Source: Branchinecta lynchi (lineage: Eukaryota > Arthropoda > Branchiopoda > Anostraca > Branchinectidae). Taken from it: a DNA stretch of 64,000 nucleotides. Shown here piece after piece: positions 13,301 to 22,936 of this stretch. Within the stretch, counting starts at the first letter, position 1; each line of letters opens with the position of its first letter. The position numbers and the translations under genes are program-made. Under the pieces are notes generated by a model. The model had not been told where the DNA came from, made no database searches, and saw nothing but the letters and a program-made list of their open reading frames with translations. The stretch lies in the NCBI GenBank assembly GCA_023053575.1, contig JAKZAP010000007.1, positions 18,203,304 through 18,267,303 on the forward strand. Reading direction: 5' to 3'.

Positions 13301-16300
13301 GGCCTTAATCTATTTCTGAATTTTAATAGTAAAAATGTTCAAGGCGTCTGGCGAAGACTGGACCAAATATTGAATTTTTGGGATCCCATCGGAACCTTTG
13401 GTCTTGTTCTTTGAGACAGGACCCCTGTTCTGGTGTAGCCTAATTCTTCTTCTTCTTCCTTGGCTCATTTCGGTGTTCGGATCCTTGTTTTGCAACGATA
13501 TTGACGAACAAGGAACATCTTGCGGATTTGGGACGTGGCTCTGTCTGTCTTTAAGCGTAGGAGTTTATATCGCCCATTCGTGTTTCCACGCCTTTCCGTC
13601 CCAACCAGAGTCGAACCTGGCACATCGACTGTGAACTCAGCAGCGAGCGTGACCAGGCTCACTGAAAATGTGTCTCTTCCTGTGCCGGACGAGGCCGCCG
13701 GCGTTTTCCGGCTCGGACGAACCAACGAGGAACATTCGTATTTATGGTGTTCCTGTTATTATTCGGGTACATCCTATTCTACATTAAATTGCGCTTGTTT
13801 TTTTTTTTTTTTACACGACAGTTTTATATTCTGGGATTAAGCTACAGATGCAAAATTAATGGTGGTGAGCTTCGGCTTCCTTCCTCTTCTTCTCCTCGGA
13901 AGGGATTACGTTGGCAGGAGAGTTGTCATTTGAGCTGATCCGCAAAAATGGGTACGCTCACTGCAATGCCGTAAAGGTACCACCTGAAGTAGCGACTCTT
14001 CTGGAAGTAGAAGCCAAATGGAAATTGGGCAACCTTTGCTGTAAGGGTGTAGGGGTACTTCATTCTTCGGGAAACATCCATGATTCTCCTGAAAATTTCT
14101 TCAACCTCAAAAAGAAACGCTTGCGCTTTAATTGGTAAAAAAAAGTTGTTTTTGGGTAAGTGGTTTTTGGGTAGTCTGGGTAAGTTTTACCAAAACGTAA
14201 GTGGAGTAAAAGTTGTCCGTCTGTCCGTCCGTCCGTCTGTCCGTCTGTCCGTCTGTCCGTCTGTTAGCACGATAACTCTCGAAGGGAATTAGATATTTTG
14301 ATGCAACTTGGTGTGAGGACTCTTTGGGTCAAGGGTATGATCAAGTTCGTAGATGGGCTTTGTAGCCCTACATTTAGGGATGGGGGTTCAAATTAATGGG
14401 AAAACAAAATATTTTTAAACACCTAATGTGATAGTCGATTATAGGGTAAGAAGATATGCTGAACACGAATATGCAAAACATTTTCTCGTCCGAGAAGTAG
14501 TTCGCTCAGAATCCGGCAAAAAACGGAAAGTTGGTTATAAGTAAAAGTTTCATGTGAAGTCGATGAAATGTTCCATTTAGGGGTAAGAGGACATGCTGAA
14601 CACCATGGTGAAAACCACATTCTCGCCGAACGAGTAGTTTGTCCGGAATCCGGCAAAAACCGGAAAGTTGGTTAAAAGTAAAAGTTTGATTTGAAGTCGA
14701 TTAAATGTTCAATTTAGGGGTAAGTAGACATGCTGAACACTTACGTGAAAAGCATTGTCTACCCGGACAACTAATTCGCCCGGAATCTGGCCGAAACCGG
14801 AAAATTTTCTAAAAGTAGGCTAATATCTTTTATTGAAGTTGATTCGTCGATTATAATTCGTCCAGGATCCGGATGTAACCGTTTATTTCTAGAAGCTAAA
14901 GTTTTATTTGAAATTGATTAGATGTTCTTTATAGGGATAAGGAGATACCGTACGCTGAATTCGATTCTGAATTTTCTTTTGTTGCTGATTTCGTCCGCAA
15001 CCGGAAATTTGGCAGAACTAAAGCAGGAAGTTTCGGTCAGTATCGTCACCATAGATATGGCTTATAGAGGCATATCTGAACTTGGTTTTCTCTAATGATT
15101 AGCCTGGCGAAGACTGGATCTGGCGAAGACAAGACCCAGTTGTCTGGATCAAATATTAGATTTTTGGGATCCCATCGAAACCTTAGGTCTTGTTCATTTT
15201 GCTTTCCGTTTTCTGTGAATGAGACGTCACGTAAAGAAGCGAAACAGTAAAAGCAGATTGTATCATGAACAGGTTTTCGCCCTTACGAAAGCCATGCTGT
15301 GCGGAGTTGGAATCTTATCTACCATGCACTTGAAGCTGCTGACAGAATAAGCATCTTCAGTAAGGCTTTCCAGGGTCCGGAAACCCCCGTTTCCCTAACT
15401 CCACTTAGGTTTCCTTCCATTGTAGATGATTGGGATGCCATATTCGGGGATCCTACGAAGTTCGGCCTTGGAGTTATCTCCGTCCTGTTCGACATTCTGT
15501 TCATAATGCAGCATTACGTCTGGTACAGGTAATTATCCCTCTTTTTTGTTAGACGTCAGAAAAGCATATTCCCCTTTCGTCTCGTTTATCCGTTTTTATG
15601 GCCCTTGTCTTCCGGCCAAGTGCCATATACCGATAACTTTTCCGTCGGTCTGTCTGTCGGTCGGTCGGTTAGTCCGGTGTTTGCGAGTTAGGGTACTTAG
15701 GATGATGAAACTTGGCAGGCATATTAGGGACCCGACCAAACTAAGTTGGAAATAGTCACTTGCCCGATCCGACCATCGTGGGGGGTGGGAGGGGAGCCGG
15801 AATCCGGAATTTTGTGGCAAGCATAACTTTGGAACGGGTGATCAGATCTTAATGAAACTTGATATTTGGAAAGACCTCGTGTCTCGGATGTCCCATGTGA
15901 AGTCCGAACCGGATCCGATTATTGTGGGGGGGGGGGGGGTCAGAGGGGGAGCCGTAAATCTTGTGACACGCTAAGAATGGAGCGATTGGGATGAAACTTG
16001 GTGGGAAGAACAAGCACAAGCCCTAGAGTGACAGAACTGGATCGGGTTCGAGCACTGGGGGGGGGGAGGAAGGGGGGTCCGGAATTCCGGTGATCACCAG
16101 TTAAAGTACTTCCAGATGTGCTAGGACCATGAAACTAGAACATTAGAGACTTGACATGATTAGAATATTTTTGCCTCATGGGTTTTACTTACAACTGAAT
16201 TTCTTTAAGTACAAATGATACTTTTGATTAAAATATACATTTCATTCTCCCGATGAGCTCATCATCATTTTTGCTTCAAGAGTTTTGATTACAGATGAAT

Positions 16301-19300
16301 TCTAGCGCCCCTAAAGTTCGCATCATCACAGCCAAATGTATTACCAAACGATACGTTCTCGTGATTTCCAAGGACCCATTATCTCAAGGGTTTTGCTTAC
16401 AAATAGTCACAACAAACCCACGAACTGAAGAATTCCTACTTTCATCCTCTGACCCAGCCTTACAAGTGCCATATGAGCTTGCAGCTCTTGTCAGGATAAT
16501 GAATAATTTTTTCATAAATCGCTTATGAAGGAAGTGGTGGAATGGCAAAATAAAATATAGAAAGCTACGAAAGATAACATCAGACCAGACAATAACGTAC
16601 CTTTACAATTTGGATAAGGGCTCTGCTTCGTGGGGGCGATGGGCGTAGCTTGGAATTAGACTCACACGCGGCCAAGTTTCTGTTCCGCGTTCCCAAAACC
16701 CCGTCTCGTGCTTTCTTGAGTCACTACTGTCTCATTGTTTCTACAAAGATGTTACGATGAGTTTAACTTCGGCCGCGGCAGGGAACTTCTGGGGGCGGAC
16801 AAGTGCGGGCTCGAACTTGTATGAACGGACAGCTCAGGAACGGAACTTATCTTTTCGATTAGTGACCCGACCAAATTGACTTAAGAACTCGACACAATGC
16901 CCTAGGGAAACTTCCATTCCTGGATACGACCATTTTTGGGGGAGTGAGGTAAGGGGAATGCGGAAATTGACTTCCGTAAGCTGCGAACGTGTGGTCCGAT
17001 TTGAGTGAAAATTAATGAATGATAAGAATTGATGACGTAGGCATGCAAACATTCGGAGTTGGAAGGGGGGGGGGGGGGATCTGGAAACTTATGACATGCA
17101 CGAAAACCATGGACCGAATGGGATGCAAATTGGACAGTACTGAGTTTATGCGGAAATCTGCAGATAGGCTACGCTCCAATTCCAGTCGAACTTGGTGGAC
17201 GGGAAGATGAGAAGTCAGAGATGCGACGTTTTTTTCCGAGTCGTATTCAGCAAGTGTGGGGAGCTAGAAGGGGATGAGCCTTGACGCACAGAGCCAAACT
17301 TCGTGACGTCAAACGTAGTAACTACGGTAAGTAGGGTGGAACGCTCACTATCTCCACTGTGAAGCACACTATAACATCGGTGATTAAGCGAGGGAAAGAC
17401 GCGGACCTTTGCAAAAGCTATCGGCCAATTACAGTTTCTTGTACCATAACCAAAATCCTGGAATACGTCCTTCTTCCAGAAGTAGTTGAAAAATGTAGCT
17501 TTGGTTCAATGCAGTTTGGATTCCTTTCGAGCGCCAGTTGTGCGCACGCTCATCACATGTTGTCAAAAATGATGAAACAGGCTACCGGCGACAAGTCTTC
17601 TATACATATATGTTCTATAGATGTAGCTGGTGCTTTTGACAATATAACGCATTCTCAGGCCCTATTTTCTCTCATTACTTCTTGCGTGAATCTGTCTGTT
17701 GTCTATCTGTTAAAATTTTGGTATGGTCATATTCAGTAAGGTTCAAATGGCAGGGTAGCTTGTCAGAGATTATTCCTGTCCGAACTGGTGTTCGCCAAGG
17801 GGAGTCTTATCTCCCTACATCTTAAAATCGACCATATCATCTGGTCTAGATTCTTTGCATCCTGCTTACTTCTATAAAGACTATGCCTTCAGCTACATAG
17901 CCTACGCGGACGACTTGCTCTTAGTAAGCCGTAGCCGATCCACACTCCCAAAAAATGTAACTAAGCTGTCGTCGGAACTTCTCAAAATTGTCCTTGAAGT
18001 TAACCTGTCAAAATGTGAGTACCTGCATTTCAACCCTTCGTCAAATTGTTCGAATGCATCCAAAGCTTCTATATCTCTTGGATCGTTCATCGTCAAATCA
18101 ACAGACTCTCTACGGTGGCTCGGCATAACGTTCAAATCTTCATTGTCAAAATTTTGCTCTTCGGTTGTTCAAGAAGTTTATAAATCAATCCGTAGCGCCT
18201 ATGGGCGCATCGTCCCCAACCGGGGGCGCTATAATCGTAAAGCTTTAGGAAATTTATACAGCACCTTCTGCGCTCCTTCTATACTATTTCGTTCTGGCGT
18301 CACTCATTTTCTGCGAAAGAAGGAAATTAAAAAGATCATGTTATTTTGAATATGCAAAGCACCTGCTCCACTTGTCGAAGTTATGGCATAACCATAAATT
18401 GACGGAGAAATTCAAAATTCAAGATGCAAGTGTTACCCTTTTGGATGTTTCGTCATCACTTTCAAAAATCATGGACAACAAGGCCCAACCAGCACACGAC
18501 GTCGTCCAGTGCCTCCTGACCGAAGATTAAAAAGTGTCTTTTTCTGTGTGTATATATGTGTTTTGTTTATTTTCATTATTTCCGTCATTTACTCCGCCTT
18601 TTCAAAAATGGCGGGTCATAATTAATTACTTATACTTACTTACTTACTACCTATTGTGTGCAATCTTGTAGACGGCTTTGACGTTGTCTGTGGTTGTTTT
18701 GTAAATTCCGTTTCCCCGACAGAACCAATCGTAAACGACTAGAGAGGCGGGGCTAATTGTGACAAAACTCTTTTTGGAAAGATTAGATTTGGCGAGAGAA
18801 CAGAAGTGTGAAAACCTGTGGAAGGAAAATCAAAAACGGGCGGACTGGTGATGGCGCTTGTTGATGAAGAGTAAATAATCGAATAATATCAAGTTTCAGC
18901 TCTGCTTTAAGGGTGCCATGCGCCTTCTTAGGCCTTTACGCACCCACGAAGATGTGAAAAATAATGTGAGCTTCTTCCCATTGGGGCGGAATATATACGT
19001 TTGGTGTTACAGTTTACTTACGTAATGCTTTAGGAATTTGTGGAGGGTAATAAACCCTGGTAGTCTTTAGTTGATTTTGATTGACGTTCCCCTTCAGCGC
19101 TTGCGTGTTTTACCGGTAACAACCTCGGTAACAACGGTGCCACTTTCAGTAGTAACTAGTGCGGAACGCTCCCTGTATATGCAAACCCACAGCATGGACG
19201 TATAACTTCGTTTCAGTGAACTCGCGACCGAGAAGTTGGATTATTTCCTAAAAAAAAAGCTTTTCATCTTTTTCAGAAAGTCAGACGAATACGCAGTGCT

Positions 19301-19358
19301 GGATGGAGATAATCAAGAGTCTGCTCCTGAATTGTCCGACAGTCACAGGCAAATATAG
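4182..19358 (+). CDS. CTNS: Cystinosin, lysosomal cystine/H+ symporter (exons join 4182-4322, 7871-8090, 9565-9735, 12016-12133, 15426-15528, 19277-19358); 5' partial
   Basis: Cystinosin exports cystine from lysosomes coupled to protons; it is a seven-helix protein with two PQ-loop repeats. The six exons join in frame into about 277 residues. Seen in order: VIRS and [15 protein letters not shown] (helix 1 and first PQ motif), a FFQCFIYE helix end, KYIPQAYMNF then [18 protein letters not shown] (second PQ motif, with the family's conserved Asp after LL), GDPTKFGLG, a helix with Asp (VLFDILF), and a cytosolic tail with the tyrosine signal YAVL. Human cystinosin has 367 residues; the missing 90 or so N-terminal residues (signal peptide and glycosylated lumenal domain) were sought in 1-4181 and not found, so those exons lie upstream. 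All introns are GT-AG. The identification is secure from long stretches of family-specific sequence. Confidence 0.96.
4701..5781 (-). mobile_element. Family B tandem-module element, copy B1
   Basis: Read on the minus strand it begins AACAAGACCAAAGGTG, has a subterminal GGGATCCC, and ends with the palindromic hairpin TTTTGGGATCCCAAAA. The core has four modules about 137 bp apart (GAAGA-ATGCTGA at 4971, 5108, 5245, 5382), each with the CCGGAATCCGGCCAAAACC motif. The tetranucleotide (CCGT)n run is at 4757-4777. It is non-coding. Confidence 0.75.
5925..6052 (+). mobile_element. Half of a family E foldback MITE (E1)
   Basis: It shares GCAAAACGGATACGTCAGC, TTTCGGCCCTTCTTGGCAAG and CTCAAGCTGGAAAATGA with other E copies. 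Only the left arm is present. Confidence 0.6.
6085..7380. repeat. CCGAAT/ATTATACCGAAT-rich degenerate satellite (family G)
   Basis: Variants of ACCGAATCCTGGCAATTATA and TTATACCGAATAG recur at irregular 60-110 bp spacing, densest in 6840-7340. The last 100 bases of the window show the same motif. No open frame persists. Confidence 0.55.
7381..7870. other. CTNS intron a, 3' part, no element recognised
   Basis: It includes three short tandem copies of CTAGATAAAG/CTAGGTAAAG near 7789-7820 and the polypyrimidine tract of exon b. Nothing else is apparent. Confidence 0.4.
7871..8090 (+). CDS. CTNS: CTNS exon b: helices 2-3
   Basis: The acceptor is TTTTTTTCAG and the donor GAG|GTAAGG. It encodes [17 protein letters not shown], then the family-typical [10 protein letters not shown], a NDCMFSLHA stretch and FFQCFIYE. 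The lumenal loop has the VQPVQLND spacing of animal cystinosins. It ends in phase 0. Confidence 0.96.
8091..8839. other. CTNS intron b, 5' part, no element recognised
   Basis: No protein similarity, inverted repeat or known family was recognised in this stretch. Confidence 0.35.
8840..9185 (+). repeat. Family A internal modules, fragment
   Basis: Three imperfect copies of a unit with GTAAGCAAAAC-CTTGAGGC-AAATG and TTTGACCCAAAGTATTTTT occur at about 125-bp spacing. The same unit is found inside family A copies at 20400-20520, 38800-39200 and 50010-50210. Both element ends are missing. Confidence 0.5.
9565..9735 (+). CDS. CTNS: CTNS exon c: helices 4-5, up to the second PQ motif
   Basis: The acceptor is CTCCTTTTACAG and the donor CCCAG|GTAGAG. 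It encodes 57 codons, from [11 protein letters not shown] to [14 protein letters not shown]; the second PQ dipeptide is at the exact exon end. In human cystinosin the equivalent YFPQA is part of a second lysosomal sorting signal; YIPQA is seen here. A type D MITE begins only 31 bp after this exon. Confidence 0.96.
9766..10446. mobile_element. Family D MITE (D1), with a second MITE nested inside
   Basis: Terminal inverted repeats CCCGATGAAAAATTT and AAATTTTTCATCGGG. The body is rich in TACTACTA/TAGTAGTA and holds a GACCAGTCTGAGGCACATT signature shared with D2 and D3. It is split by the element at 10006-10397; without that it would be about 290 bp, the size of the other copies. It sits 31 bp downstream of a CTNS splice donor. 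Confidence 0.75.
10006..10397. mobile_element. MITE nested in D1
   Basis: The ends are AGGCGTATTCTCGCCGT and its near complement ACGGCGAGAATGCGCCT. A third GGCGAGAATA block lies inside. The D2 and D3 copies lack this segment, so it inserted into D1 after D1 arrived. Confidence 0.7.
10560..10844. mobile_element. Family I MITE (I1), degenerate
   Basis: It has the family I features TTAGTTACTATT, GTAACTACG and the right end GTAGGGTGGAACCCGCTCT. The left terminus is eroded. The best copy is at 46001-46307. Confidence 0.5.
10845..11439. other. CTNS intron c, middle part, no element recognised
   Basis: No repeat family or coding similarity was recognised; several short frames occur but none resembles a protein. 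Confidence 0.35.
11440..11745. repeat. Interspersed repeat family C (C1)
   Basis: It holds GCCGAAAAAGCATCTGCTGA, GGCTCTTCCTGGC, TTATGCATAAC and ACTACGCATCCTTGTG, in the same order as at 19775, 23935, 33028 and 42385. It is about 200-300 bp, non-coding, with several short palindromes. Confidence 0.6.
12016..12133 (+). CDS. CTNS: CTNS exon d: helix 6 with conserved Asp
   Basis: The acceptor is GTATTTTCAG and the donor ATG|GTAAGAA. It encodes [20 protein letters not shown] and [19 protein letters not shown], the most conserved block of the family. The Asp after LL corresponds to the proton-coupling Asp305 of human cystinosin. One base (G) is left for the next exon. Confidence 0.97.
12337..13408 (-). 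mobile_element. Family B tandem-module element, copy B2
   Basis: Same architecture as B1: hairpin GGGATCCC at 12342, a (CCGT)n run at 12390-12413, four to five modules of about 137 bp with CCGGAATCCGGCC, and a TTTGGTCTTGTT end at 13408. It lies in a CTNS intron. Confidence 0.75.
13409..14185. other. CTNS intron d, between two family B copies
   Basis: It contains a poly-T run at 13799-13812 and overlapping short frames without recognisable similarity. The GC-richer part (13600-13730) is a possible old gene or element fragment, but nothing specific was recognised. Confidence 0.3.
14186..15194 (-). mobile_element. Family B tandem-module element, copy B3
   Basis: The terminal hairpin is damaged (ACCAAAACG in place of GGGATCCCAAAACG) but the (CCGT/CTGT)n run at 14214-14263 is the longest of the family. 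The modules and the GGTCTTGTT end are kept. Confidence 0.7.
15426..15528 (+). CDS. CTNS: CTNS exon e: helix 7
   Basis: The acceptor is CCATTGTAG and the donor AG|GTAATT. It encodes [19 protein letters not shown] and then [16 protein letters not shown]. The Asp in LFDI aligns with human Asp346. The splice completes Arg with the first base of the last exon. Confidence 0.96.
15593..16491 (-). mobile_element. Family A tandem-module element, copy A2
   Basis: On the minus strand it starts with ACAAGAGCTGCAAGCTC and a subterminal ATATGGCACTTG; its other end is a diverged hairpin around CCAAGTGCCATA. ATGAAACTTG recurs at 15704, 15852, 15991 and 16129, each followed about 75 bp later by a G-rich or poly-G run. 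The CGGT run is at 15651-15669. It is the inverted partner of the copy at 20182-21520. Confidence 0.75.
16780..17215 (-). repeat. Family A fragment (A9)
   Basis: It matches the inner part of the long copy at 47007-49853: AGTGACCCGACC..TGACTTAAGAAC, GTGGTCCGATTTGAG, a poly-G run at 17066-17078, and GACATGCACGAAAACCATGG. The ends are missing. Confidence 0.5.
17301..17347. repeat. Family I MITE fragment (I3)
   Basis: It holds GTAGTAACTACGGTAAGTAG then GGTGGAACGCTC, matching one end of the family I element. Confidence 0.45.
17354..18660 (+). mobile_element. Non-LTR retrotransposon, reverse transcriptase remnant (LINE 1)
   Basis: Reverse transcriptase blocks are readable in order: [29 protein letters not shown], and the catalytic YADD in [13 protein letters not shown]-terminal part follows in a shifted frame, ending with a stop near 18530. 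Frameshifts and in-frame stops separate the blocks, and no endonuclease is seen, so it is a 5'-truncated dead copy. A (TTAC)n tail at about 18629-18650 marks the 3' end. It lies in the last CTNS intron, in sense. Confidence 0.8.
18661..19276. other. CTNS last intron, 3' part, no element recognised
   Basis: No known repeat or coding similarity. A polypyrimidine tract precedes the terminal exon acceptor. Confidence 0.35.
19277..19358 (+). CDS. CTNS: CTNS terminal exon: cytosolic tail with YAVL sorting signal
   Basis: The acceptor is CATCTTTTTCAG. It encodes [14 protein letters not shown] followed by [12 protein letters not shown] and a TAG stop. Human cystinosin ends in GYDQLN; YAVL in the same place fits the YxxPhi consensus for AP-mediated lysosomal targeting. 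The tail runs 18 residues past the signal, which is longer than in human. Phase and position fit, so the assignment is strong although the tail itself is not conserved. Confidence 0.9.
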
Positions 19359-19676
19359 TTTAGACGCTCAGTCTTGATTTTTTTTTTTTTTCATGCTTTT
19401 GGACTTGGTTCAGTTCCAGGTATAAATACCTTCAATAATTTTAATACCTCTAAGGTTACTCGTTTTGAATTTTTGTGTAAGCTCCTATCTATCCAATTAT
19501 GTTCTATTCTTTTCTTTTTTGCGTGTTACTAAGAGTAATGTTTCTGAACCAGCGTTGCCAGTCTATCATGCTTTTGATCTCGTGTTGCTTTTCGTGTTGT
19601 TTATTGCAGTTTGGTTACAGTTCACTCAAGTCGTTTCGCATTCGGATAGCAATATTTATACAGCAGTTTGTACGAA

Positions 19677-19682
19677 AATAAA
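19677..19682 (+). terminator. Candidate CTNS polyadenylation signal
   Basis: AATAAA lies 319 bp after the CTNS stop and is the first clear canonical hexamer downstream. A type C repeat begins about 95 bp further on. Transcript data would be needed to fix the cleavage site. Confidence 0.5.
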
Positions 19683-19774
19683 TTATCATTCGCATGATCT
19701 GATCTTATTTCCGACGGTTAGACAGGTGCGTCAGTGATGGTGCATTTTGGTCCAAAAAAATCAGAACGCACTTA

Positions 19775-20080
19775 CTACACTGACGGAAGTTTGATAACAG
19801 GTAATACATGTTTGTGCATCGTCGTGCTAAACGATATGAGAATCTGTCTTCTATGACTCTTAGGTATTTCGCGGAAATTGCGAAAACCTGCTGACTTTCC
19901 CACAGCATGATGATAAACAAAAAAGTCAGCATATGTTTTTCCGGCGGTGTTTCGGTCCTTGTTGTATGCACAACCTTCAATACGTAACTTTTGCAAAATC
20001 ATAAAAGCTAATATCCGAAGTGTTATCTATTCAAACAGCTCATCATTGTGTTATCTGTTTAAAATTTCTGACAGTGTAGA
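19775..20080. repeat. Interspersed repeat family C (C2)
   Basis: It holds CTGCTGACTTTCCCACAGCA, GTCCTTGTTGTATGCA, AATCATAAAAGCTAATATCC and TTCTGACAGTGTAGAAAG, the order seen in other C copies. It lies just beyond the CTNS 3' end. Confidence 0.55.
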
Positions 20081-20181
20081 AAGTGCGATTTCAGGCAATG
20101 GGAACATAAAAGACTTTTTTCTTTTTAATCAACTAGTTATCCGTCTAAGATGATGTGCGAAGGATAACTAGCTGGTAAAGA

Positions 20182-21520
20182 AACAAGAGCTGCAAGCTCA
20201 TATGGCACTTGTAAGGCTGGGTCAGAGGATGAAAGTAGGAATTCTTCAGTTCGTGGGTTTGTTGTGATTATTTTTAAGCAAATCTCTTGAGATAAGGGGT
20301 CCTTGGAAATCACGAGAACATATCGTTTGGTAATACATTTGGCTGTGATGATACGCACTTTCGGGGCGCTAGAAATTTATCTGTAATCAAAACTCTTGAA
20401 GCAAAAATGATGATGAGCTCATCGGGATAACGAAATGTATATTTTAATCAAAAGTATCATTTGTACTTTAAGAAATTCAGTTGTAAGCAAAACCCACGAG
20501 GCAAAAATATTCTAATCATGTCAAGTCTCTAATGTTCAAGTTTCATGGTCCTAGCACATCTGGAAGTACTTTAACTGGTGATCACCGGAATTCCTGACCC
20601 CCCTTCCTCCCCCCACAGTGCTCGAACCCGATCCAGTTCTGTCACTGATGAATCTAGGGCTTGTGCTTGTTCTTCCCACCAAGTTTCATCCCAATCGCTC
20701 CAGTCTTAGCGTGTCACAAGATTTACGGCTCCCCCTCTGACCCCCCCACCACAATAATCGGATCCGGTTCGGACTTCACATGGGACATCCGAGACACGAG
20801 GTCTTTCCTAATATCAAGTTTCATTAAGATCTGATCACCCGTTCCAAAGTTATACGTACCTCTAGATTCCGGATTCCCCTTCCCTCCACTCCCTCCACGG
20901 TGGTCGGATCGGGGAAGTGACTATTTCCAAGTTAGTTCGGTCGGGTCCCTGGTACGCTTGCCAAGTTTCACTGTCCCAGCCCACCTAGAAGTAACTTAAA
21001 CTCCGTATCACCGGAATTCCGCCCCCCCCCCCCCTCCAACTCCCACCACAGTGCACGAATCCCGTCCGCTTCTGCCAATGATGTACCTAGGGCTTGTGCT
21101 TGTTCCTCTCACCAAGTTTCATCCCGATCCCTCCACTCTAAGCTTGTCATATGATTTCCGGCCCCCCCCTGCGCCCTCCCCTCCCACATTCATCGGATTC
21201 AGTCCGGACTTGAAATGGAACATCTGAGATATGGCGTCTCTCCAAATTTCAACTTTCATTAAGATCCGATAACCCGTTCGAAAGTTATGCTTGACGCTAA
21301 ATTCCGGATTCCGGCTACCCTCCCTCCCCCCCCACGATGGTCGGATCGGGCAAGTGACTATTTCCAACTTAGTTTGGTCAGGTCCTTAATATGCCTGCCA
21401 AGTTTCATCGTCCTAGCATATCTGAAAGTACCCTAACTCGCAAACACCGGACTCATCGACCGACCGACGGAAAAGTGATCGGTACATGGCACTTGGCCGG
21501 AAGGCAAGTGCCATAAAAAA
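20182..21520 (+). mobile_element. Family A tandem-module element, copy A3 (reference-quality copy)
   Basis: It begins AACAAGAGCTGCAAGCTC followed by ATATGGCACTTG, and ends with CCGACCGACCGACGG, then the hairpin ATGGCACTTG..CAAGTGCCAT and a short A run. The core repeats CAAGTTTCAT at about 140-bp spacing, with C-rich runs (poly-G on the other strand). The first 200 bp are roughly 90% identical to copy A2 in inverted orientation. Confidence 0.8.
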
Positions 21521-21889
21521 CCCGGAAAATCTCTTTTTATATTTCTTTTGAAATGAAAGGTCAGCTTGGCTTCAAACCTTATGTGAGAAAAGGTTCTGGC
21601 CAACATATGTTCCGAGGAAAAAAAAAGACCAAAAGTTTCGGTAGGATCCCAACAATTTTAATATTTTTTCGTATTTTATCCAGAAAATCGAGGCTGTTAC
21701 AGATCTGGTATTCGTCAGACTCCTTAAACTTTTACTATTTATAATAATGATAATATATTTGCAAACTGAATGGCAGGCCGTTAAGCCTCTACAAAATTCT
21801 TAATTTGCATTTCTTCTAAATTTGCACAAGGACTAATCACTAATCAACTTAGACCATAAATACCGTAGTGTGTGTTTTTTTTTTTTTTT
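21521..21889. other. Intergenic, no element recognised
   Basis: A 30-bp stretch at about 21555 (GGTCAGCTTGGCTTCAAACC) resembles 724-745 near copy A1. A T run sits at 21876-21889. Confidence 0.3.
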
Positions 21890-22936
21890 AAGAAATTACG
21901 GCCAAACCGCTCAGCTCCAGACATAACTATGTTTAGCAAATTTTCTGGTTTTGACCAGATTCCGGGCGAACTATTTCTTCACCCGCATAACTAACATTTT
22001 GCGAGAGAATAATTTTCATACACGGATGCAGGATTTCTCTTCACCTCGGACTTCTAATCAACTTTAGATAGAATTTTAAGTTTCAATAAACATTCCAGTT
22101 TTAGCCGGATTCCGGGCGAACCTTATGTCCGAAGAGAAATACTTACGGATTCAGCATCTATCGGACCTCTAATCAACTTCAAGTAAAACCTTTACTTTTA
22201 ACAAATTTCTGGTTTTGGTCGGATTCCGGACGAACTGCCTGTCCGGGGAGAAAATAATTTGCATATACGGATTCATCACGTGTCTTTACCCCTGTATCGA
22301 ATGTCTAATCAACTTCTAGTAAAACGTTTACTTTTAACTAATTTGCGGTTTTGGCCAGATCCCGGGCGAATTGAACGTTTGGGGAGAAAATAATTTGCAC
22401 ATATGGATTCAGTATGGCTCCTTATCCGTGTATGAAAACTTCAATCAACTTCAAGTAAAACCTTTACTTTTAACGAATTTCCGGTTTTGGCCGGATTTCG
22501 GGCAAGCTGTATGTCCGGGCAGAAAGTAATTTGCATATACGGATTCAGCATTTCTCCTTACCCCTGTATCGAACGTCAAATCTTCAAGTAAAACTTTTAC
22601 TTTTAACAAATCTTCGGTTTTGGCCGGATTCCGGGCGAAATATTTGTCCTGCGAGAACATAATTATCATACTCGGATTCAGCACGTCTGCTGACCCCTAA
22701 ATCAACGATCTCATTAGCTTTTAAACATATTTTGTTGGCCCCTTAATTTGAACCCCCACCCCCAAATATGGAGCTACGGAGCCCACCTGCTAACTTGACC
22801 TGTCATTTGACTCAAAGAACCTTCACACCAAGTTTGAACAAAATATCTCATTCCCTTCAAGAACTATCGTGCTTACAGACGGACAACTTTTACGAAGTCA
22901 TAGGTATCCCTCCACTTATGTTTTGGGGCCAAAAAG
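21890..22936 (+). mobile_element. Family B tandem-module element, copy B4
   Basis: Six or more modules of about 100-137 bp, each with a GGTTTTGGCCGGATTCCGGG variant, lead to the GACCCAAAGAAC..ACACCAAGTTT block and an eroded terminal hairpin (TTTTGGGGCCAAAAA). The 5' end is missing. The CCGT run has collapsed to a single ACGGAC. Confidence 0.65.

Noticed and set aside
13398..13840. Cluster of overlapping frames between family B copies
   Set aside because: They overlap in several frames on both strands and include the B2 terminus and a poly-T run; no protein family recognised.
16295..16528. Frame whose product closely matches one at 20137-20358
   Set aside because: The similarity is due to inverted family A copies A2 and A3, not a gene pair. 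The reading frame is not kept in other copies.
17354..18530. Functional reverse transcriptase gene
   Set aside because: RT motifs are clear, but frameshifts and stops divide the frame and the 5' half is absent.
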